This document shows, one piece after another, positions 32,401-42,660 of a stretch of 64,000 nucleotides of DNA. The notes under the pieces were generated by a model. It saw nothing but the letters and a program-made list of their open reading frames with translations. It was not told where the DNA came from and did not search any database. The translations under genes were made by a program, and so were the position numbers. Where the stretch lies: assembly GCA_029204225.1 (NCBI GenBank), contig CM055094.1:14760928-14824927 (forward strand), given 5' to 3'. The stretch comes from Diphasiastrum complanatum. Taxonomy: Eukaryota; Streptophyta; Lycopodiopsida; Lycopodiales; Lycopodiaceae. Positions within the stretch are counted from its first letter, which is position 1. Each line of letters starts with the position of its first letter.

Positions 32401-34251
32401 AAAATGTCTGTATGGAAAGAGTTGTAGCAGGACATAAGCTGGTCTATCTCCTTTCTGAACAAAAATCCAAGGGGAAGAATATTGCACATGCTGTGAGAAT
32501 CTTTTATTCAATGAAACTCCTTAATGAATCTGATTTTTTTCACATCTTTTTTTTCAAAAAATATTGAAAATTTTATGGTTTTCCAAATCGTTTTGCAATG
32601 CAACAATTCAAAATTCAAACTAAATGGATTCGAATAGACTCATGACTATGACTATGACGTGGAGGTAGAAAGCAAACGGTGCCTGGATAAGACATTGATG
32701 CAGATTTCCAATGCAACATCACACGTCCTACGAAGGCAGGACACAATTTTTGAGGCAAACAAATTTTACAGCTGCATTTGCTACTTGTTCTCAGCCCTTA
32801 TTCTGAATGAACCTTTGTATTCTTAAAGATTTAGGCAATACTCAAGCATTTTGCCAGATTTGAGTTGTTATGTTCATGAATTGATATGTATAGAAGAGTC
32901 CTACATTCATTTTGGGAAATACACTTCTCTAATTTCAACTACTTGCATGTTTACTTTTAACTTTTTCTGTTTGATGTTGCATGTCTAGCAGTGTCAAACT
33001 TCCATGCATCCACAGTAGAGGAGTGTGATTTCGTAGTGTTCTTTTTCTTTTTTGAGTTTTTGAATTTATTTTACTTGTACCTACATGCAATGGACTTGCA
33101 TGGGAATCAGGCATGAGTTGATAGCACGCTTACATGTGGATTCAGTGCATGGGTAGACGGGGTGAGTGCTTCTCTCTATATATACCCTTACCCGTGTCCA
33201 TGGGGATCATTGAGAGTCTACGGCCGTTATGCTGTTGGATTGGTAAGCGTTTACTATCATTGTGATTTGCCATACTCCCTAGTGCTCGGGGGCTAGATCG
33301 GACGGTCTAGGTTTGGTTAGGACGGTTTCGTCCATTGCACTCCCTTATTGTGTTCTTGGTGCTCAATCCTAATTGGAGGTCTTGGGGGGCATTTTATTGG
33401 TATCAGAGCACCCAATCGAAGTTTGTGAGCAGCTCAGTGTGGGCCAGCTTGTGAGGGAATTGTGTCGACGGAAATTCGTGAAAATTCGATAAACCGGTGG
33501 TCTTCCAAGTAGGTGTTTTGTCCTAATTTGGTTGAAACAGTTTGGAATGGATTTTTGGATTGTGTATTCGTTGATAGATTTCCAATTATGGATTCCAATT
33601 TCTTGGTGTTTGAATAAGAACTGGATTCTCGGTTCATGCGTTGAATGCTTTAATCCTTGAGGGTTTCTGGAATGATCTGCTATGTGTGGATTCCTTGAAA
33701 CCTACAGCTTCTAATGGAAACCAAGAAAAATATGGAACAGTAACAAATAATGGAATGGATGGTCAGTATTTTCATGTCTCTGTTCTGCTGTGTAATCCTG
33801 TTTTTCTGCCATATGCAATGTTCTGAGTTGAAACCTGCTGGTATGGTGCTTGCATGTGTGAATCCTTGAATTCTGTTGATGTGCTTCATGATTGAAGTCT
33901 GCAAACGTGGTAATCAGTATTTTGGATTAAACTGCAAATGATGTTAGTGCTGCAAGTGAAAGAAAAATGATTGGAACTGGGCTGTGTGGCTGGTTCTGTT
34001 AGTAGAAGCGCTGCTGGTGGACGGCCGTGGTGCCACAATGATTTGCTTCTTCTGTCCTTGAACCTGTCATGAACTTGCATGTGAAAAAAACCTTTTTGTG
34101 AAGCCGAAATCCAAGGTTATTGGTTGCTTCTGGTCGCTGTCCAGTGTTTTGGGTGGCTGAAGTGGTGGGCAGACCGCGCGTGGAGTGGAGCGACCTGTTT
34201 CCCTTCATCTCCGACTCCATCTCTCTCTCCTTCGTATTCTTTCTCTCTCTC

Positions 34252-34289
<38 letters not shown>

Positions 34290-37200
34290 GAGGCGGTGGC
34301 TATGGCTTATCAGGCAGCAGACTGTCTGGCCTCGGGCTCTGGCCTTGGGCGAGGAGGAGGGAGGGAGGGGTAGTTTTTTTAGGTAATTCTAAAAAAATTT
34401 ACTATCTTTAAAGGGAGCCTCGTCTTGCCCACGACAACAAAAACTGGGTTTTTGTTGTTTTTTGAATGCAGTTCATGGTCAAAAAAGTTTTTTGATGAAC
34501 TTGACGGAATGGCTTATCAGAAACCTAAATCAGGGAAGTAATTGAAAAAAAATTTAAGTCATCAGTCAGAGATGCCTTTAAACAAGGGCTATGTTTTAAT
34601 TGTGGCAAGGCGGGCCATATGGCTAAAAAGTGCCCGTTAAAGAACAAATTCTCATCCAATCTTACGACAATTGATTTGCTAGCAGGTAAAATGGAAATTC
34701 ATGTTATTAATAGTACTTGTGAATGTCAATTCAATACATTGTCTTTTGGTCCTCACAATTTGTTTCGTGTAAGGGGCAAGTTGTTAGGGAAAGATGTGAA
34801 TGTATTGTTTGATTCAGGCAGTACTCATAACTTTATTAATTCTCGACTTGTGCAGAAACTCCACGTACCTACCAAGCCAAGTGACCATAGATATGTGGTT
34901 AAGCTTGCATCAGGTGCGGATACTGAAGTTTTTGATGTAATGGTTCCGGAATTGGAACTAGATCTTCAAGGCCATGTTGAGAAAGTTAATTTTAAACCTG
35001 GACAAACCGGACGTAATTTTAGGCTATGAGTGGTTCTTTAGTGAATCTGATAGTTTGCAAATTGATTTTAAAAAGCATGAATTACAGTTCATGGATTCTA
35101 GTGGTAGTATCCATTTTTGGTGATGATGCCGAAACTTGGTTTCCAATGGTTACATCGGCAGAATTAGTAAAGGAAGCTCACAATTTTGAATGTTACTATC
35201 TTGTTTTAAAATCTTGCTTAAGTGGAATTGTTCCTAAATCTTCAGATGTGAATGATAGTACTAAATCAATTATTGATAGTAATTTCATTGTGAATGATGG
35301 AAGTCAGTATTGTATTTTAGATCATGATCATGAAGAAAAACAGTTGTTAGCATATTTAAAGCAAGAGTTTGGTGATGTTTTTCCTAGTGAACTTCCGCAT
35401 GGTCTACCTCCGTCTAGGACAGTAGATCATAAGATAGAATTAGTTCCGGGTAGTCAACCTATCTTTCGACAACCGTATCGGTTTAGTCTGAAAGAAGAGG
35501 TGGAAGTGACTCGGCAAATTGAGGAGTATCTTCGAATGGGTCACATTCGACCTAGTAAGTCGCCATGGGGAGCACCGGTTCTTCTTGAGGATAAGAAGGA
35601 CGATACTTTTCGGATGTGCGTAGATTACAAGGGGTTGAGTATTTTACTAAAATTGATTTGCGAACTGGATATCATCATATTCGAATTCATCCAAGAGATG
35701 TATCTAAGACGGGTTTTAGGACTAGATTTGGTCATTATGAATTTTTGTGTTACCGTTTGGTTTAACTACTGCTCCGCCCACTTTCCAGCAGATGATGAAT
35801 GATTTATTTCGTCCATATCTGGGAAAGTTTGTTGTAGTGTTTTTAGATGATATACTCATCTATAGTAAAACACTCAAAGAGCATAAGAAGCATCTTAGGA
35901 CTATCTTGAGGATTTTGAGGCAGGAGAAGCTTTATGCTAAAGAGTCGAAGTGTGAGCTCTTTAAGAAAGAACTGTTGTATCATATCCTAGAAAGGAATTA
36001 TGATTGATCGAGAAAAGACTAAAGCGGTTCTGAATTGGCCAATTCCTAAAACATTAAGAGAACTTAAATCTTTTCTGGGGTTTACTGTTTTCTTCCGTAG
36101 ATTTATCTTGGATTATTCGAAGATTGCTACACCTCTTAACAGTGCAATGAAGGGGATAATTACTTGAAAAGGTAGGCCGAGTCCACCTCTTGTGTGGAAT
36201 GAGACATTGGATGCAAGTTTCAATTAACTTAAGGAACTAATTGACTCAGCACCAATTTTGATCATAGTTGATCTTGACAAACCTTTTTTGGTTAAAGTGG
36301 ATGCTAGTGATTACAGTTGCTTTTGAGAGTAAGAAGTTATCTGATGCACAAACTAGGTATACAACTCAAAAAAAAGAACCTTTCGCAGGTTGTGCATGTG
36401 TTGAAGATGTGGAGACACTATTTATATGGTAGTCAATTTATAGTGTGCTCAGATCACCAACCATTAAAGTATTTCTGTAATCAGAAAGACCTTAAAGGTT
36501 CTTTTGAGGTTGTGCATGCATTGAAGACGTGGAGACACTATTTATATGGTAGTCAATTTATAGTGTGCTCAGATCACCAACCATTAAAGTATTTCTGTAA
36601 TCAAAAAGACCTTAGGGGTCGAATGGCTCGATGGGCTGAGCTGATGAAAGAATTCGACTTTGATTTGAGATAAAAGGATCGTCAAATCAAGTGGCAGATG
36701 CCTTAAGTCGGATTGCAGAGGTGAATGAGTTGTCGTTCACCAACATCACTACTGATTTCTATCTTTCATTTCGAGGTCTTTATGAACAAGATCCTCACTT
36801 TGGACCTGTATGGCAAAGGGTTCTAAATGGCTCTCAATCGATTACTAATTTACAAGATGATCGGTTGGTTGTGAAAGATAAGAAGGTAGTGGATGATTTT
36901 TCCATTCGGAATGGGATTTTGTTCCGAAAGGGAAAAGTGTGTGTGCCAGAATGGATGCATTAAAAAAGAAAATTTTATTTGAATGTCATGACGCACCTTG
37001 TGTTTGGCATCCAGGTATACATCGTACATTAGATTTGGTACGAAGGGACTTTTTTTGGCCAAAGTTGAAACCTTTCGTAGAATCTTATGTGTTGAACTGT
37101 GATCGGTGCCAACGGAATAAAGCAGAGCGCTTAAAGCCTGGTGGACTGTTGCATCCGTCGGATATTCCTTCTAAACGATGGGATAGTATTTCGATGGATT

Positions 37201-39223
37201 TACGTTTATTCCGGTAAAGACTACAGTCAAAGCATCTGATTTAGCTCAACTGTTTGTTGAACGTTTGTTCAGATTATATGGGTTCCCATATAACATTGTT
37301 AATGATCGGGATCCTAAATTTATAGGTCGATTTTGGATGAAAGTGTTTGAAAAGCTTGAGACGTCTTTGAGCATGGGCTCGACTGATCATCCAGAATCCG
37401 ATGGTCAGACAAGAGGACTAATCAGACAATGGAACAAATGCTTCGTGTATGTTTCACTTAGGCAAAGGAGAGCGGAGGGGAGATCGAGCATTAGAATGTA
37501 GGCGCTCCACAAAAGCAAGGACGATGTATTCAAATGCTAGACCATCATGCAAAGATATGCATTTTCCTTGTCGCAAGAAGCCCAAAAAGCTTTCTTGTTA
37601 ATCTTTTTTGAGAAGAAAGCATCAACAAGCACATTCATAAATCAGTACCCAAACAAAATGCATGAAGATGGAGCATGGAAGGAAATGCAAGTGGAATAAT
37701 CTTCGATTAAAAGAGCAACAACATTTCAGTACATTACACATGCTTTGGAACTTGTGGTGGAGCCCTCTATCTATAGCCACGAGCTGTTGAACCCAATTAC
37801 ATATTATTTTCCACCTCTTGCAATTGAGTGAACCCCAATCTATAATGATTTGAGTTCCACCTCTTACTTGATAATAGGAGGCCTCTTTATTTAAAAAAAC
37901 ATAACTCAAGTTGAGATAATCTAATTTGGTAACTCCCACATGGCTATCCATTACATACTCTGTTAGAAGTAAACAATCTAGAAGTAACCAAAATAATATA
38001 AATTGCACACATCTCAAGGAAAATTGCATACTTTAAATGATAATTAGTAATGCCCAAAAATACAAAGGCTTTTATATGCAAGATATTGATAGTGAAAGTC
38101 GAGCACTACTTAAGAAGGTTGATAATCATTTCACACAAAAGAAGTTTTTGAAATATAGCTGAGACATCAAATGCTTTATACTTTAGGCAAAAACATCCTA
38201 ATGATAAAAATCGACTAACCTTTTGGAGGAGATTGAGGAAAGTCTTGGCTCAAGAGTAAACGAATTCGAAAAACACCACCTTCATATGGCGTGCCAGCTG
38301 CAAAAAACACACCGAGGATACTTGTAGATTGACTGTCTATTCACTTTTAAAACTATTTACTACACATTCAATCATTTTTGAGCTTCTTGAGTACTTGACC
38401 AAGATAGTGGAGAAGGAGATCGTCCCCACCTATAATTTAAACTTTAGATACAAAGATATCAGCAATTAATTTTAAATGGAAAATATTTTTCATGTGATAA
38501 TTTGCACGTTATAGGTTCTCACATAATCTGGTTTATCATCTACTTCGGCAAATTGTTAAAGCTCAAGCCATCGAAATTCTACATCGACCAGTTTTTTGCA
38601 TCACCGATAGAGAAAATCACACAATTGATTTCATCTCCATTAGTTTATCCATCACAATACAACAGTGTTAGATAATGAACCCACATGAAAGAGAGATAAA
38701 CCTAGTTGGCACAAGTCGCTTTCATATGTGAAGGACTGCTTTTATTAACTTGAACTACTTTAAGGCACTTTGGCCCATTTTGTACATTACTATTAAAAAT
38801 ACATTTGTGACTGCATTAAATAGTCATAATAAGACCCTATTCTTATGCCTACAAAGTTGGCATTACACACTTGATATTCAAATTGCGGGTATACAGGGGG
38901 CTCGTCTAAAAAATGTGGTCAACACGTGACACACCCACACACACAATGCTTAACACTTCTGAACATGAATCTTAAGCGTGTTGTCTTCAGGTACCCATAC
39001 AGTACTTAAACTCCTCTGTTAGATGTTCTAGATTCTTTTGAATTTTATGATTTAGTAGTAATCTCGTATGAATCCATTTGCCTAATAGAAAAATTGGTTA
39101 AGTTAATTGAAATAGATATTGAGCTTTGGTTAAGAGTAAAATTTAACAGCACGTGCACGTGCATATGCGCGTGCGCGTGCGCGTGCCGGGTCGTGTCGTG
39201 CGCGCATGCGGTGTGTGCATGTG

Positions 39224-39256
<33 letters not shown>

Positions 39257-40110
39257 TGCAAAAATTCAACAGTAACAAAGTAAGTAAATTCGAATTGATT
39301 GAACATTCAATACATAACATGTTTGGTCAACAAATAGTCATAGCTAGACATCTTAGTAAAATCAAGTAAATACATTATCCATTCAAATTCAACCAAGCAA
39401 GTACAATGTAGACATTATCATAGTGTAAACCACATTAAACAAGTTATTCACTCGTTATTCACCTAGGTGAACTAGAGTAAACCCAAGTTATTCACTCGTT
39501 ATCCAGTTAGGTGAGAACTAGATACTAAGATAGTCCAGCACAATATAAAAAAAAAGCAAGAGAACTGCAAGAAGTTCGTCCCAAAGTTCAAAGAGAAACC
39601 CAAAACAATGTTTTAACCTAAATAGTAAGCTACCATCAAAGAATCTACAACAGATGCACTTCGTGACCAAATGCATCAACGTCCTACGAAATATGCCAGG
39701 GAGGAAATAAGTGGTATAAGACAAGCAAGCATAGAAGTCGCTTGATTAATTGGAAGTAAGTGTTTGCCACAACCGTGTTGCCAAGCAACTTGGACATCTC
39801 TAGACCAAATAGTGTGGACCCCAGGTGATCTTAGAAGATTTGGTTTGTTTTTACATTCTTTTTCATGAAGGCATTGTAAACACAAACCACAGCATCGCAT
39901 TATTAAAAACAACAAATCAATGGTTCTCTAAACAAAAGTAAATGTAGAATAAAGTTTGCAACTCAACAACCACATAGTCAAAGCCAAAAGTATCGAGCCA
40001 AGCATTTTGCCAAGGGTGCTCCTATGCTAGGCTTTTTCCCAACACCTTTTGCAGAGTCATTGTCACTATGTAATGCACTGCAATACAGGAATTAACTTGA
40101 CCAACAAATA

Positions 40111-40177
<67 letters not shown>

Positions 40178-41991
40178 CGGAACGCGACATTTCTTAACAA
40201 AATCTTAAAGTAGCAACATTCTATTGAATGTTCTAAATTCCTTAAAATTTCACAACTTAGTAGTAATCTAGTATAAATCAATTTGGTGTTAGATTCGTGA
40301 TTGTTACCTAAATAGAAGTTTTAGTTTAATTTGCCCAAAACAAATGTGAATTGAGCTTCAATTGATTTAAGAAATAACCTAAATGCTTGTTTTGAATGAC
40401 CATTAGGCATTTAAAAAACTTCTTTAGGACTTTTTGAGCTCCCTCTTTATGTTCCAAAGTTCAAGGACACCCATGGAATTGCCAATTCGGAAACATGAAA
40501 ATGCATTTCCAAGACAGAACGTAGTGTGTTCTTCTACAAACCCAAAAACCAAAAACATACGGGAGGAAACAAAAAAGATCTTGAGGTCCTTCAAATATGT
40601 CTTATTTAAATAAGAGCGCCCCGACATAAATACAAAATCGTCCTTTACTTCGTCTTTAGAACATAATCATCTACAATACAAATTTCTGATTGCGAGTTGT
40701 CATCTATACGTATACGTACTTCTTACAGATTACTATGCTAGTGTGGCGTCCCTAATCCTGCTCCTGTTCCCATGACCATTTTTCTCAGGTTCCTTAATAT
40801 CCCATTTCTGTGTAGTAGCACGTTCCCCTTCCATGGTCATTATGCTCTTTAGGCCCTCACACAGCAAGTTTCAACTATAACCACTAATGGCTCCTTGTTA
40901 TGGCTATTTAGCCAGCATAAGATAAGTCTAAGTCACATACAAAAACTTAACGATCGTAGAAGCAACAACACCAACAGCAATTCTCCAGAATCAAAAGTAG
41001 CAGACAAAAATTCAAAACGTTTTTTCAGTAGAACACAAGGCATAGAAGTTAGAACAGATTCCATAATAGAACAGAGAAGGTTATGAACACTTACGTGGTC
41101 CTTCGATATCAGCAAGGATGGTGGAGAAATTGTCATCATTGACATGAACTCGAATATCTTCAGGAGGACTCTCATCCAGACTTTTTAACTCCTTCGCAAG
41201 CTGCTTTATGACTTTAGGCGGCAAATTCTCATTGGTTGCCTGGACATTCAATAAAAATACGTTTGCAAAAGAAAATCATTCAAGTAAAATTCTCCTTCAA
41301 AAACTTCACTCTTAACATGAACAAACAACCAGTCCATTTGAATGTGCAAAGCAGATACCCTGCAAAACTTTCACCGAGATATTCTAGAAAGAGACTGAGA
41401 TTATGTTCAATAAACAAAAATCAAGTATTATAAGACTTTAAGTAAGATTGAACATGTCTTGCCTGGAGATAGAGCTCCCCAGTAAGTTTACAGATACTTA
41501 GTTCTACTCTGCTAAAATTCGATTTAGAAAGTTCTCTATCCGGTAATGTTCATTATAATATTTCACCAATGATATCCTTATTTAGGATAAGCAAGATAAT
41601 AGAAAAGCGAGTAGTGATGTGCATCAAGAAAAAAAGTGGCGTTCACAACAAAACCCTACATATACATTTGATGATAAGCAGGGGTCGTATTTTTCATCAT
41701 TTATTTTGCATTGTAAGCTCTTTGAATGTTAATCGCGGAAGCACATCCTTCTTGAGTCCAGAGCTACATTCATCGACGATAGCTTCGGTTCATACATAAT
41801 CTGAACACAACAGCAACTACAACAGTGCACGAATCTGTTGCAGAAAGCTATTCAAGCACCAAAAGTTCAAGGGATCCATTCCATACAAAGCAAGCACTGC
41901 CAGAAACAAGATACTTGAAACCTAATCTTCACCATAATGTCGGACAAAAATGCTACAAAATACCAACCTCAACGCAACAGAAACTCACCAT
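26135..41991 (-). CDS. UBC22: Ubiquitin-conjugating enzyme E2, UBC22 / UBE2S type (six exons)
   Basis: Exons on the minus strand: 41989-41991 (ATG alone), 41095-41239, 38220-38297, 32267-32379, 26611-26714, 26135-26435. Every junction is GT-AG, phases agree, and the 744-nt sum gives 247 residues and a TAG with no internal stop. The E2 core carries the HPN motif (84-86) and the active-site Cys94 in GEICVN, one position from Cys95 of human UBE2S. The tail ends KKSLKRL, like the LRRL tail of UBE2S that docks on the APC/C. UBE2S and Arabidopsis UBC22 build Lys11-linked ubiquitin chains in the nucleus and cytosol. Length matches the plant family (about 250). Introns of 749, 2797, 5840, 5552 and 175 bp carry retroelements and microsatellites. 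Exon assignment is from protein similarity; transcripts are not available here. Confidence 0.94.
26611..26714 (-). CDS. UBC22: UBC22-like exon 5
   Basis: It is bounded by ACTTACAG and GTAATG. It encodes [20 protein letters not shown], then [14 protein letters not shown] plus two bases of Arg148. [10 protein letters not shown] is the conserved segment after the E2 active site in UBE2S proteins. Confidence 0.95.
26715..28305 (-). other. UBC22-like intron 4, exon-5 side
   Basis: No coding segment. A perfect 9-bp inverted repeat GTTTCCCCA/TGGGGAAAC sits at 27697-27723. A roughly 33-bp direct repeat with CCATCCCTTTACACTGATTC lies at about 27819-27874. The rest is featureless intron. Confidence 0.6.
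28311..28809 (+). repeat. 5' LTR of the intron-4 element
   Basis: It is 499 bp, starts TGTTAGAAATAAT and ends AATTCCTACA directly before the PBS. It contains a (CTT)n tract at about 28737-28758 and a GGCGCC site at 28720-28725 within about 90 bp that the 3' LTR lacks. Confidence 0.9.
28822..29630 (+). other. Leader of the intron-4 element with spaced GGCGCC repeats
   Basis: This is untranslated sequence after the PBS. It holds repeated blocks GCTGATTTTnnnGAGTGAAGATCCG-like and GGCGCC at 28847, 28961, 29023 and 29140, in otherwise AT-rich DNA. No coding frame. Confidence 0.6.
29623..30798 (+). pseudogene. Gag-like relic and orphan frame of the intron-4 element
   Basis: An ATG at about 29623 opens [15 protein letters not shown] and MLDGTNYSS, which resembles the copia gag entry segment (LDGTNYSSW); the expected Trp is a TAG stop. 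More stops follow. A later open frame of 222 codons (30130-30798) has a hydrophobic helix near its residues 36-52 and no domain that I recognise. It may be gag remains, captured sequence, or chance. Unidentified. Confidence 0.5.
30978..31392 (+). repeat. 3' LTR of the intron-4 element
   Basis: It is 415 bp, starts CGTTAGAAATAAT (first T changed to C) and ends TTTCCTACA before GTGAA. It lacks the stretch of about 90 bp present in the middle of the 5' LTR. Confidence 0.9.
31398..32266 (-). other. UBC22-like intron 4, exon-4 side
   Basis: Ordinary intron sequence. I see no element ends, RNA gene or coding block apart from short chance frames. Confidence 0.6.
32267..32379 (-). CDS. UBC22: UBC22-like exon 4 (active site)
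   Basis: Bounded by GTGCTGCAG and GTATGT. It encodes [20 protein letters not shown] followed by [17 protein letters not shown]. It holds the HPN motif and Cys94, which forms the thioester with ubiquitin. Both codons are intact. Confidence 0.96.
32380..33116 (-). other. UBC22-like intron 3, exon-4 side
   Basis: Intron sequence with no recognised feature; the start of the gypsy LTR lies somewhere in its right part. Confidence 0.5.
34241..34288 (+). repeat. (CT)n microsatellite in Gypsy-A
   Basis: About 48 bp of near-perfect CT dinucleotides. Long Ser-Leu frames across it in several registers are artefacts of the repeat. Confidence 0.95.
34591..35029 (+). pseudogene. Gypsy-A zinc knuckle and protease
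   Basis: [15 protein letters not shown] at 34591-34635 is a CCHC nucleocapsid knuckle. The frame continues (open from 34619) to an aspartic protease with [12 protein letters not shown] near 34804-34840 and [12 protein letters not shown]. The frame stops at 35029 after GRNFRL, where RT-linker sequence continues in another register. The DSG active site is intact. The capsid part of gag is missing upstream. Confidence 0.85.
35026..36120 (+). pseudogene. Gypsy-A reverse transcriptase
   Basis: Linker, then [17 protein letters not shown], a helical [20 protein letters not shown] and CVDYKGL (35026-35640). [15 protein letters not shown] in a shifted frame holds the first catalytic Asp. [19 protein letters not shown] and [10 protein letters not shown] (the F-DD catalytic box) are at 35747-36007. 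Two shifts and a stop break it. The residues of both catalytic motifs remain. Confidence 0.88.
36290..36673 (+). pseudogene. Gypsy-A RNase H with an in-frame 120-bp tandem duplication
   Basis: VKVDASDY near 36294 starts the RNase H. The segment with VVHxLKxWRHYLYG, [15 protein letters not shown] and CNQKDL appears twice in a row, with period 120 bp (36389-36508 and 36509-36620), within one open frame (36317-36673) that ends [14 protein letters not shown]. The duplicated block includes the Asp of CSDHQPL. The two copies differ at only a few bases. Confidence 0.88.
36691..37455 (+). pseudogene. Gypsy-A integrase (truncated)
   Basis: [10 protein letters not shown] ends RNase H. The zinc-binding domain ([29 protein letters not shown]) lies at 36939-37217. 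The core follows with the first Asp in SMDLRLF. The second is in [12 protein letters not shown] and the Glu is expected beside HPESDGQT (37265-37420). The sequence leaves the gypsy pattern near 37455, so the C-terminal integrase, PPT and 3' LTR are absent. Confidence 0.85.
37456..38219 (-). other. UBC22-like intron 3, exon-3 side
   Basis: Non-coding intron. The 135-codon minus-strand frame at 37622-38029 has no recognisable domain and I do not call it. Confidence 0.6.
38220..38297 (-). CDS. UBC22: UBC22-like exon 3
   Basis: Bounded by TTTTTTGCAG and GTTAGT. It encodes [19 protein letters not shown] and PQSPPK, the central beta strands of the E2 fold. It completes Pro50 and starts Gly76, in phase with both neighbours. 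Confidence 0.95.
39149..39256. repeat. Alternating purine-pyrimidine (GC/GT) tract in UBC22-like intron 2
   Basis: About 108 bp made of GCGTGCGCGTGC, CGCGCATGCG and (GT)n, almost entirely alternating purine-pyrimidine. Such DNA can adopt the left-handed Z form. Frames through it on both strands are low-complexity and not genes. Confidence 0.9.
40113..40177. repeat. Compound (GT)n(GA)n microsatellite in UBC22-like intron 2
   Basis: About 20 GT units followed at once by about 13 GA units. It is followed at 40228-40290 by a diverged copy of sequence found at 39023-39085 beside the other GT tract. Confidence 0.95.
41095..41239 (-). CDS. UBC22: UBC22-like exon 2
   Basis: Bounded by AATGTCCAG and GTAAGT. 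It encodes [37 protein letters not shown] and [11 protein letters not shown], the N-terminal helix and first strands of the E2. The plant family starts MATNENLPP, so the Met must be supplied by a separate upstream exon, which is found at 41989-41991. Confidence 0.95.
41989..41991 (-). CDS. UBC22: UBC22-like exon 1, start codon only, next to a GTGAGT donor
   Basis: The minus strand reads CTCTTCATG|GTGAGT. The ATG is the last codon of exon 1 and joins directly to the Ala of exon 2, restoring the conserved MATNENLPP. The rest of exon 1 is 5' UTR. An upstream ATG could only be ruled out with a cDNA. Confidence 0.85.
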
Positions 41992-42660
41992 GAAGAGATA
42001 AAGGCGGCTAAGATTTCCAAGGCAGCTTCAATCCGAAACCTCTTCTTTTCTCTTTCCCACTTCAAAGAACCACAAGCCCCAAGAATCACAATCCAAACCC
42101 CCGTCGCAACATTTAATCCAACCAACAACGTTCCAGAAATCTAAGCCTCCAGTTCCTCATCAATCCGATGCATCGCAGTGCTTAATCCTTGCTCGCTTCC
42201 ACCTCACAAGCACTCAACCACCCCTTAATAAGATCTGATAAAAAGGCTTGACAAACGAGCAGGATTATCTAATATGTAAGGATATGCATTGATCAATCAA
42301 TCAATCTACAGTGACTACTGCCTTAATGGATGCGATAATGCTAAAGGCACTATTGCTGGAGCATATTCCTTACAAACACTGTTGTTTGTAGGCTGCCATA
42401 GCCATAGCCATCGCCAGCATGTCTCTCTATAGACGATCGAGACGATCTATATGAAGATGGGAGAGATGGAAGCACTTCCTCCTGCAGGGGCATCTGCGAC
42501 CAAATTCTGTGTGTCCTGTGGCGCTTGCTTCCAGACCTTATGGCTGCGCTTCCAGTAACCAGCCGTTACGAGTGCTGCGGATGCAAGAGAATCTGCCTCC
42601 GTATCTGATAGAATATGCTTCGTGACTTGGTCTGTGCTTTGGAAGCGCTTCTATTTATCG
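41992..42660 (-). promoter_or_regulatory. 5' UTR and probable promoter of the UBC22-like gene
   Basis: From the ATG going upstream there is a CT/GA-rich stretch (minus strand GGGAAAGAGAAAAGAAGAGG) at about 42031-42063, usual for plant 5' UTRs. A minus-strand GCGATAAATAG near 42650-42660 is the only TATA-like box. GC content rises at 42460-42610. A start site near 42620 or nearer the ATG would both fit; the sequence alone does not decide. Confidence 0.4.

Larger units (their letters stand above)
33117..37455 (+). mobile_element. Truncated Ty3/gypsy element (Gypsy-A) in UBC22-like intron 3
   Basis: A PBS TGGTATCAGAGC at 33398-33409 follows an LTR-like stretch with a TATA box (CTATATATACCC near 33175-33187) ending about 33391 (GGGGGGCA). 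Downstream on the plus strand come gag knuckle, protease, RT, RNase H and integrase, the gypsy order, ending inside the integrase core near 37455 with no 3' LTR. Most of gag is replaced by non-coding DNA with a CT microsatellite. The element is antisense to the host gene. The left LTR boundary was not determined and 33117 is a working limit. Confidence 0.85.

Noticed and set aside
32860-33391. Exact 5' LTR limits of Gypsy-A, with TGTTATG near 32867 as start
   Set aside because: No second LTR, TSD or inverted end supports any particular start, so only the PBS side was used.
34120-34411. Overlapping Ser/Leu-rich frames
   Set aside because: They cross a (CT)n microsatellite in several registers, which gives open frames by composition.
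37622-38029. 135-codon minus-strand frame next to UBC22-like exon 3
   Set aside because: No domain, no splice signals that would join it to the gene, and exon 3 is already fully accounted for.
39045-39369. Frames rich in His-Thr or Cys-Val
   Set aside because: They are translations of the GC/GT tract in an intron.
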